From Armatimonadetes bacterium RBG_19FT_COMBO_69_19 (GTDB lineage Bacteria > Sysuimicrobiota > Sysuimicrobiia > Sysuimicrobiales > Kaftiobacteriaceae): a stretch of 5,207 nt of DNA. Positions 1 through 3,290 of this stretch are shown here, in pieces. The stretch spans positions 3,120-8,326 of the forward strand of contig MENB01000117.1 in the NCBI GenBank assembly GCA_001768125.1, read 5' to 3'. A program made the translations under genes and the position numbers. The first letter of the stretch is position 1; every line of letters starts with the position of its first letter. A model generated the notes under the pieces. It was not told where the DNA came from and ran no database searches. It worked only from the letters and a program-made list of their open reading frames with translations.

Positions 1-339
1 GGCAAGCCGCTCGATGCCGAAGATGCCGCGGCGATGCTGCGCCGGCTCTCGGGACGCCGCCACCACGTGGTCACGGGGGTGGCCGTGGTACGGCGCGATC
101 CCGCGCTGCGTCTGGCCGACAGCTCGACCACCGGGGTGTGGTTCCGCAGCCTCACCGACGAGGAGATCGCGCGCTACGTTGCGAGCGGGGAGCCGCTCGA
201 CAAAGCGGGAGCTTACGGGATCCAGGGACGGGCGGCGCTCTTTGTGGAGCGCATCGAAGGGGATTACTTCACCGTGGTCGGACTGCCGGTCGCCTCGCTC
301 GGGCGGCTCCTCGCAGCCGCGGGCGTCAGCCTCCCCTGA
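1..339 (+). CDS. maf: Maf-family nucleotide pyrophosphatase, YhdE-like (3' part only)
   Basis: The frame is open from the first base of the window and encodes 112 C-terminal residues ending in TGA, so the start lies upstream. Maf proteins hydrolyse nucleoside triphosphates (dTTP, UTP or modified pyrimidine nucleotides) to the monophosphate and pyrophosphate in the cytoplasm. They are viewed as house-cleaning enzymes and are linked to septum formation. Visible family motifs are GKP at residues 1-3 of the fragment, MLRRLSGRRHHVVTGV around 12-27, EIARY at 55-59, the hallmark GEPLDKAGAYGIQG at 63-76, and VERIEGDYFTVVGLP at 82-96. DKAGAYGIQG is characteristic of the YhdE (dTTP/UTP) branch rather than the YceF branch. 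Family members are about 190-200 residues, so roughly 80 are missing, including the N-terminal SxSPRR region and the catalytic Asp of the DT-V motif. The family call is secure. Substrate choice is inferred from the motif. Confidence 0.93.
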   Translation, partial: GKPLDAEDAAAMLRRLSGRRHHVVTGVAVVRRDPALRLADSSTTGVWFRSLTDEEIARYVASGEPLDKAGAYGIQGRAALFVERIEGDYFTVVGLPVASLGRLLAAAGVSLP

Positions 340-379
340 CCTCGCACGCCCGGGTCCTGCAGCGATTCTGATCCTCAAG

Positions 380-385
380 TATAAT
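380..385 (+). promoter_or_regulatory. Perfect -10 box (TATAAT), likely promoter of tRNA-Ser
   Basis: TATAAT lies at 380-385, in a locally AT-rich stretch of an otherwise GC-rich region, between the Maf stop and the tRNA. A -10 here predicts a transcription start near 391-393, about 5 bases before the mature tRNA 5' end at 397, so the leader would be very short. No good -35 hexamer is seen 16-18 bp upstream (CTGCAG at 357-362 is a poor match). TTGACA at 385-390 overlaps the last base of the box but is on the wrong side to serve it. Assignment to the tRNA is inferred from position. Confidence 0.65.
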
Positions 386-396
386 TGACACGGCTC

Positions 397-486
397 GGAG
401 GGGTGCCCCGAACTGGCTAAGGGACCGGTCTCGAAAACCGGCGGGGCGCAAGCCCCTTGTGGGTTCGAGTCCCACCCCCTCCGCCA
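397..486 (+). tRNA. tRNA-Ser (anticodon CGA), CCA end encoded
   Basis: The sequence folds as a class II tRNA. The acceptor stem GGAGGGG (397-403) pairs with CCCCTCC (476-482), followed by discriminator G483 and a templated CCA (484-486). A short D arm uses CCC/GGG. The anticodon stem CCGGT/ACCGG encloses the loop CTCGAAA, giving anticodon CGA, which reads UCG serine codons. A long variable arm forms a GGGGC-GCAA-GCCCC hairpin, as expected for serine tRNAs, and the T arm is GTGGG-TTCGAGT-CCCAC. The discriminator G and the long variable arm are serine identity features. UCG is a commonly used serine codon in GC-rich genomes. The gene lies 57 bases after the Maf stop and only 3 bases before the end of the convergent sulfatase gene. 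No U-rich terminator follows it. Confidence 0.96.
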
Positions 487-489
487 TCC

Positions 490-1953
490 CTACCGAGACC
501 CCGCATCCTCCGCAGCCAGACAGTTCTGCCCGCGGCACGCCCGTAGGGCGGCGAGCCGCGCCGACAGCCGCGCGATGAGCTCCCGCGACGCGCCCGCCGC
601 TAGGTTGTGCAGCTGATACGGGTCGGTGGCGAGGTCATACAGCTCTAGCTCGCCCGTCTCGTACTCCACGTAGACGAGATTCCTCATGCGCAGCCCGGCG
701 AACTCCGGAATCTGCCGCGCCGGATGGGCCTGGCGGGCGTTCCGCGGCTGCTCGTTGTAGTGCTCGACGGCAAAGGCCTCACGCCACGCACCAGTCGGGG
801 GAACGGTGTGGAGCCAGCCGGCCAGCGAGCGGCCATCCACGAAGGATGGTACCTGTATGCCGGCCAGGGCGGCGAACGTCGGGGCGAGGTCGATGTTCAG
901 CGCGAGCGCGTCGACCACGCGGCCTGCCGGCACGCCCGGACCCCGCACGAGCAGCGGGACGTGGATATCCTCCTCGAACGCCGTGTTCTTCCCCGGCATC
1001 AGACGGTGCTCCCCCATGTGGAACCCGTTGTCCGAGGTGAAGAAGAGGTAGGTCCGGTCGAGCTGACCGGTTTGCCGCAAGGTGTCGATCAGCGCCTCGA
1101 TCATCTCATCCACCGCGAGCAGTGAGCGCAGCCTCGTCCGGTACTCCTCGTTGATGCGGGCCACCTGAGCCGCCGAGAGCGCCTCCCGCTGCTGCACCCA
1201 TCCGGGTTTGTCGGAGACATCCGCCTCGTTGAATGACGGCGGGCGCGGTGCGGTCACGTCCGCAAAGGCGTTGGCGTGGCGGGGGGCGGGGGTCGCCGGG
1301 GCGTGCGGGGCGTAGGTCGCCAGATAGAGAAAGAACGGCTTGCCGTCCCGGCCCGACCGGCGGATGACGTCCGCGGCCTTGCGGGCGAGGACGTCGGTCA
1401 TGTAATCCTCCGGCCGCGACCCGTAGGCGACCAGCCTGCCGTTCTCGTTCATCGTGTAGTTGAAGTTGGCGTAGCCACCGCGCGACGGACTGTACCACTC
1501 CTCCCATCCCGGCGGAACGTAGGTGGGCGCGGTGCGTTCGGGGTAGCCGTTCAGATACTTCCCCATCAGCACGGTGCGGTAGCCCGCGGCCTGCAGCCAG
1601 GTCGCCACCGTTGAGCGCTCGTGTCCGAGGGCCCGGAACGTCTCGAAGCCGCCCCGCGGGGGCTGGTTGGTGTACACCCGATGGTTGTGCACGTACTGGC
1701 CGCGGAGGATCGAAGACCGAGAGGGGCAGCAGAGCGACGTCGTCACGAAGAAGTTGGCGAAGGTCACGCCCCGGTCCGCCAGCTGCGCCCGGAGGCCCGG
1801 CATGTGGACGACGGCCTTCGCGTCGAGGTCATCGGTCAGGATGAGGATGACGTTGGGCCTCGCGGTCTGACTGGCCGCGGGGAGCGGCGCTGGCGCGCCG
1901 GCGGCCAGCAGGAACAGGACGATGCACAGTACGGTCGAGCGCTTCATATCCAT
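490..1953 (-). CDS. Secreted sulfatase (arylsulfatase A superfamily, GNS/Sulf-like), 487 aa
   Basis: The protein is an exported type I sulfatase, expected to hydrolyse a sulfate ester on a carbohydrate or other organic substrate outside the cytoplasm. Residues 1-28 form a Sec signal peptide (basic MDMKR, hydrophobic core, cleavage near PAAS). The N-terminal metal-binding motif ILTDDLD has D41 and D42. The sulfatase signature is LCCPSRSSILRG, with C75 the predicted formylglycine cysteine in the C-x-P-S-R context. GKY with K132, H217 in APHAP, SDNG at 307-310 and K322 supply the remaining usual active-site residues. YDLATDPYQLHNLA at 439-452 is the typical sulfatase C-terminal motif. The stretch CCPSRSSILRGQYVHNH resembles eukaryotic glucosamine-6-sulfatase and Sulf enzymes, which suggests but does not prove a sulfated glycan substrate. 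C473 and C478 may form a disulfide. The start at 1953 is chosen because GGAGG (1961-1965) is well spaced and the signal peptide begins there; the upstream extension to 2076 is not signal-like. No formylglycine-generating enzyme gene lies in the window. Confidence 0.93.
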   Translation of the reverse strand: MDMKRSTVLCIVLFLLAAGAPAPLPAASQTARPNVILILTDDLDAKAVVHMPGLRAQLADRGVTFANFFVTTSLCCPSRSSILRGQYVHNHRVYTNQPPRGGFETFRALGHERSTVATWLQAAGYRTVLMGKYLNGYPERTAPTYVPPGWEEWYSPSRGGYANFNYTMNENGRLVAYGSRPEDYMTDVLARKAADVIRRSGRDGKPFFLYLATYAPHAPATPAPRHANAFADVTAPRPPSFNEADVSDKPGWVQQREALSAAQVARINEEYRTRLRSLLAVDEMIEALIDTLRQTGQLDRTYLFFTSDNGFHMGEHRLMPGKNTAFEEDIHVPLLVRGPGVPAGRVVDALALNIDLAPTFAALAGIQVPSFVDGRSLAGWLHTVPPTGAWREAFAVEHYNEQPRNARQAHPARQIPEFAGLRMRNLVYVEYETGELELYDLATDPYQLHNLAAGASRELIARLSARLAALRACRGQNCLAAEDAGSR

Positions 1954-1960
1954 GCTATGC

Positions 1961-1965
1961 CCTCC
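1961..1965 (-). promoter_or_regulatory. Shine-Dalgarno of the sulfatase, partly inside a hairpin
   Basis: On the minus strand GGAGG (with a further G at 1960) sits 7 bases before ATG at 1953. This decides the start in favour of MDMKRS over the longer open frame. Its first three bases are also the 3' arm of the inverted repeat 1963-1968 / 1976-1981, so in the mRNA the site could be partly masked. Confidence 0.7.
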
Positions 1966-1981
1966 GTCGGGGTTGGACGGA
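1963..1981. repeat. Inverted repeat TCCGTC-N7-GACGGA
   Basis: This is a perfect 6-bp inverted repeat with a 7-base loop (1969-1975) in the spacer between the divergent sulfatase and NIPSNAP genes. In sulfatase mRNA the stem would include three bases of the Shine-Dalgarno. It may be an operator half-site pair, a translational control hairpin, or chance in GC-rich DNA. Confidence 0.45.
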
Positions 1982-1990
1982 CCCAGGGGG

Positions 1991-2010
1991 CGCCGGGTGT
2001 AGTCCCGGCG
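1991..2010. repeat. Inverted repeat CGCCGGG-N6-CCCGGCG
   Basis: This is a perfect 7-bp inverted repeat with a 6-base loop (TGTAGT) in the middle of the 82-bp divergent spacer. It is followed on the plus strand by an AT-rich AAATACTGAA and then the NIPSNAP ribosome binding site. Position and symmetry suit a transcription factor operator or an mRNA hairpin serving either gene. No regulator gene lies next to it, and no specific factor can be named. Confidence 0.5.
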
Positions 2011-2020
2011 AAATACTGAA

Positions 2021-2029
2021 GGGGAGGGG
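2021..2029 (+). promoter_or_regulatory. Strong Shine-Dalgarno of the NIPSNAP gene
   Basis: GGGGAGGGG precedes ATG 2036, and its GGAGG core at 2023-2027 is 8 bases from the start codon. This supports 2036 as the start. Confidence 0.75.
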
Positions 2030-2035
2030 TGGGCC

Positions 2036-2335
2036 ATGCCGACGCAGCTGCGCAGGTACACGATCAACCGGGGCAAGCTCGACGAGTTCGTGGTGGCCTG
2101 GCAGAAGGGCGTGGTCCCGCTCCGTCAGCAGCACGGATTCCACATCGACGGGGCGTGGGTCATCCGCGAGCGCAACGAGTTCGTCTGGCTGATGCGCTAT
2201 GACGGCGACGACTGGGAGGCGAAGGACAAGGCCTACTACGCTACCCCGGAGCGCAAAGGGCTCGACCCCGACCCGGCACAGTTCATCGCCAGGAGCGAGT
2301 ACTGGTTCGTCACGCCGGTGATCTCAGGACGATGA
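2036..2335 (+). CDS. NIPSNAP-family small protein, 99 aa
   Basis: This small cytoplasmic protein has no signal peptide or membrane segment. The N-terminal QLRRYTINRGKLDEFV (residues 4-19), followed by W22, the PLRQQHGF stretch at 28-35 and an EFVWLMRYD strand at 48-56, is the pattern of NIPSNAP / dimeric alpha-beta barrel (ABM-like ferredoxin fold) proteins. Its length of about 100 residues matches a single domain. The C-terminal ARSEYWFVTPV (85-95) is the last predicted strand. Bacterial members have no firmly established reaction. Some relatives of the fold are small monooxygenases or isomerases, but I see no residues that settle this. It has a strong ribosome binding site, and its stop codon overlaps the next start as ATGA, so it is probably co-translated with the downstream cupin. 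The domain call is fairly sure and the function is unknown. Confidence 0.8.
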   Translation: MPTQLRRYTINRGKLDEFVVAWQKGVVPLRQQHGFHIDGAWVIRERNEFVWLMRYDGDDWEAKDKAYYATPERKGLDPDPAQFIARSEYWFVTPVISGR

Positions 2336-2640
2336 AGCACATCAAGACGGCGGGGACCCAGACATTCTTTCGGATCGTGGCCGCGACGGCGCGGTCGCAG
2401 GCGGCCACGATGGTGCTCAAGCCCGGAGATACCACCGGCGGTGAGGACAACGAGCACCCGGAATCCGACCAGTGGCTCTACGTCGTCTCGGGATCGGGGC
2501 AAGCGACTGTGAAGGCACGCAAGGTGCCCATCGAGGCAGGATCGCTGCTGCTCATCGAGGCGGGCGAGATGCACGAGATCCGCAACACCGGGGCGGAACC
2601 CCTCGTCACGATCAACGTGTACGCCCCGCCCGCGTACTAG
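2332..2640 (+). CDS. Small single-domain cupin protein, 102 aa
   Basis: This is a single conserved beta-barrel with no export signal. Cupin motif 2 is clear: G70-x5-E-x-G78-x2-H81-x3-N85, with Glu in place of the usual Pro. Motif 1 is altered. The segment with N40, H42 and Q47 followed by LYVVSGSG (49-56) aligns to the G(x)5HxH(x)3-4E(x)6G pattern, with the first His replaced by Asn and the Glu by Gln. Two likely metal ligands (H42, H81) therefore remain clear, and metal binding may be weak or use substitute side chains. Small cupins include dioxygenases, isomerases and sugar- or metabolite-sensing proteins, so no reaction can be assigned. The start at 2332 overlaps the NIPSNAP stop by four bases. 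There is no strong Shine-Dalgarno of its own (only a weak AGGA very close), which fits translational coupling. Confidence 0.85.
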   Translation: MKHIKTAGTQTFFRIVAATARSQAATMVLKPGDTTGGEDNEHPESDQWLYVVSGSGQATVKARKVPIEAGSLLLIEAGEMHEIRNTGAEPLVTINVYAPPAY

Positions 2641-2647
2641 CCCCGAG

Positions 2648-2719
2648 GCAGGACCAGACAGCCGGCCGGCCGGTGCAGACCGTGGGGGGTTGGTCTACAT
2701 GGCGCGACCGGCTGCCTGC
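2648..2719. repeat. Nested inverted repeats in a convergent spacer, possible bidirectional terminator
   Basis: The 93-bp gap between the convergent cupin and cupredoxin genes contains an outer stem, CAGCCGG (2659-2665) with CCGGCTG (2708-2714). This continues as GCAGG (2648-2652) with CCTGC (2715-2719) after a 6-base bulge. Inside it is a smaller stem, 2674-2681 with 2692-2699 (AGACC/GGTCT extended by two pairs across one mismatch), with a 10-base G-rich loop. CCGG is repeated three times in tandem at 2662-2673. No T-run follows on either strand, so a standard intrinsic terminator is not shown. Transcription ending here is inferred from the convergent position. Confidence 0.45.
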
Positions 2720-2733
2720 GTCCTCCGAACCCT

Positions 2734-3180
2734 CTAGGGCTGCGCCGCGGCGGCGGCCAGGACGTTGATCGCCCCGGACTGCCCCCGCGCGCCGTGGTCG
2801 AACACGCCGCACACGAACGGGAACGACCCGGCCTGCGTGGCCACGAACTCCAGCTCGAACTTCTTCCCGGGCTCCGCCGCGAAGAACCGCCGGTCCTCGG
2901 CGACACCGGTACGGAACTCACCGCTCGCCTTCGGCTCGATCTGCATGAACAGTCGCGAGGCGATACTGTGGTTGCGGCTATCGGGATCTTCATTGGTGAA
3001 CTGCAGCACGACGGTGTCGCCCCGGTTCACCGTGATCAGGCTGGGGGTGAACTTGAAGGACACCATGCTGATCTGGAAGACCTTGCGCGCCCCGCTCTGT
3101 GCCTGGGCGGGCGCGGTCAGGACGGGCAGGACGAGCACGGCCGCGAGCACCAGGGCCGCCAGGACAACGCGCATTCGCAT
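2734..3180 (-). CDS. Secreted cupredoxin (plastocyanin/auracyanin-like) with Gln at the axial position, 148 aa
   Basis: This is an exported single-domain blue-copper-like protein, expected to act as an electron carrier or copper binder in the periplasm or outside the cell. Residues 1-28 are a signal peptide (MRMR, a long hydrophobic run, APAQAQ cleavage region). The mature domain starts with the strand VFQISMVSFKFTPSLI and the VNRGDTVVLQFTNED turn, typical of cupredoxins. Copper ligands by position are H71 (RNHSI) and the C-terminal loop C124-x4-H129-x4-Q134. In auracyanin- and plastocyanin-like proteins the last position is Met. Here it is Gln, and no Met follows C124. There is no lipobox. 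The start at 3180 is preceded by GAGGAGG (3191-3197) 10 bases upstream. It is convergent with the cupin and divergent from the cyclase gene. The fold call is strong, while copper loading and redox partner are unknown. Confidence 0.88.
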   Translation of the reverse strand: MRMRVVLAALVLAAVLVLPVLTAPAQAQSGARKVFQISMVSFKFTPSLITVNRGDTVVLQFTNEDPDSRNHSIASRLFMQIEPKASGEFRTGVAEDRRFFAAEPGKKFELEFVATQAGSFPFVCGVFDHGARGQSGAINVLAAAAAQP

Positions 3181-3290
3181 ACGGAAACGACCTCCTCACT
3201 GAAATGGAATCTCCTCCACGTGTAGTCGTTTTCTGTAACGTTCGCTTCACAGGACTGTTTCCGGACTGCGTCTAATCCTGCCCGCATACC
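3181..3290. other. Divergent spacer between cupredoxin and cyclase genes
   Basis: This 110-bp stretch has lower GC than its flanks and must carry the promoters of both genes. It contains two six-base palindromes, CACGTG (3217-3222) and AACGTT (3237-3242). For the plus strand, TTCACA at 3246-3251 and TCTAAT at 3271-3276 are possible -35 and -10 elements with a 19-bp spacing, longer than ideal. They would give a start site near 3283 and a leader of about 8 bases before ATG 3291. No clear minus-strand hexamers are seen. The promoter assignment is tentative. Confidence 0.4.
3191..3197 (-). promoter_or_regulatory. Shine-Dalgarno of the cupredoxin gene
   Basis: On the minus strand GAGGAGG lies 10 bases before ATG 3180. 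A second in-frame ATG at 3174 would be 16 bases away, so 3180 is preferred. Another GGAGGAG occurs further upstream at 3211-3217 but has no suitable start codon after it that leads into a credible reading frame. Confidence 0.65.

Noticed and set aside
14..388. Alternative plus-strand frame over the Maf fragment
   Set aside because: The Maf frame shows clear conserved motifs; the other frame is Arg/Ser-rich and overlaps the tRNA promoter.
397..486. tRNA-Ser as an integration (att) site of a genomic island
   Set aside because: No integrase, no direct repeat of the tRNA 3' end in the window, and ordinary chromosomal genes on both sides.
326..538. 70-residue minus-strand open frame across the tRNA
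   Set aside because: Much of its translation is simply the antisense of tRNA-Ser, a well-known source of spurious proteins; it also overlaps the ends of maf and the sulfatase.
724..2019. Several plus-strand open frames opposite the sulfatase
   Set aside because: They are antisense to conserved sulfatase motifs and give low-complexity Arg/Gly/Pro-rich products.
1954..2076. N-terminal extension of the sulfatase frame by 41 residues
   Set aside because: The extension overlaps the divergent NIPSNAP start, has no ribosome binding site, is not signal-like, and would bury the signal peptide. The GGAGG before 1953 fixes the shorter start.
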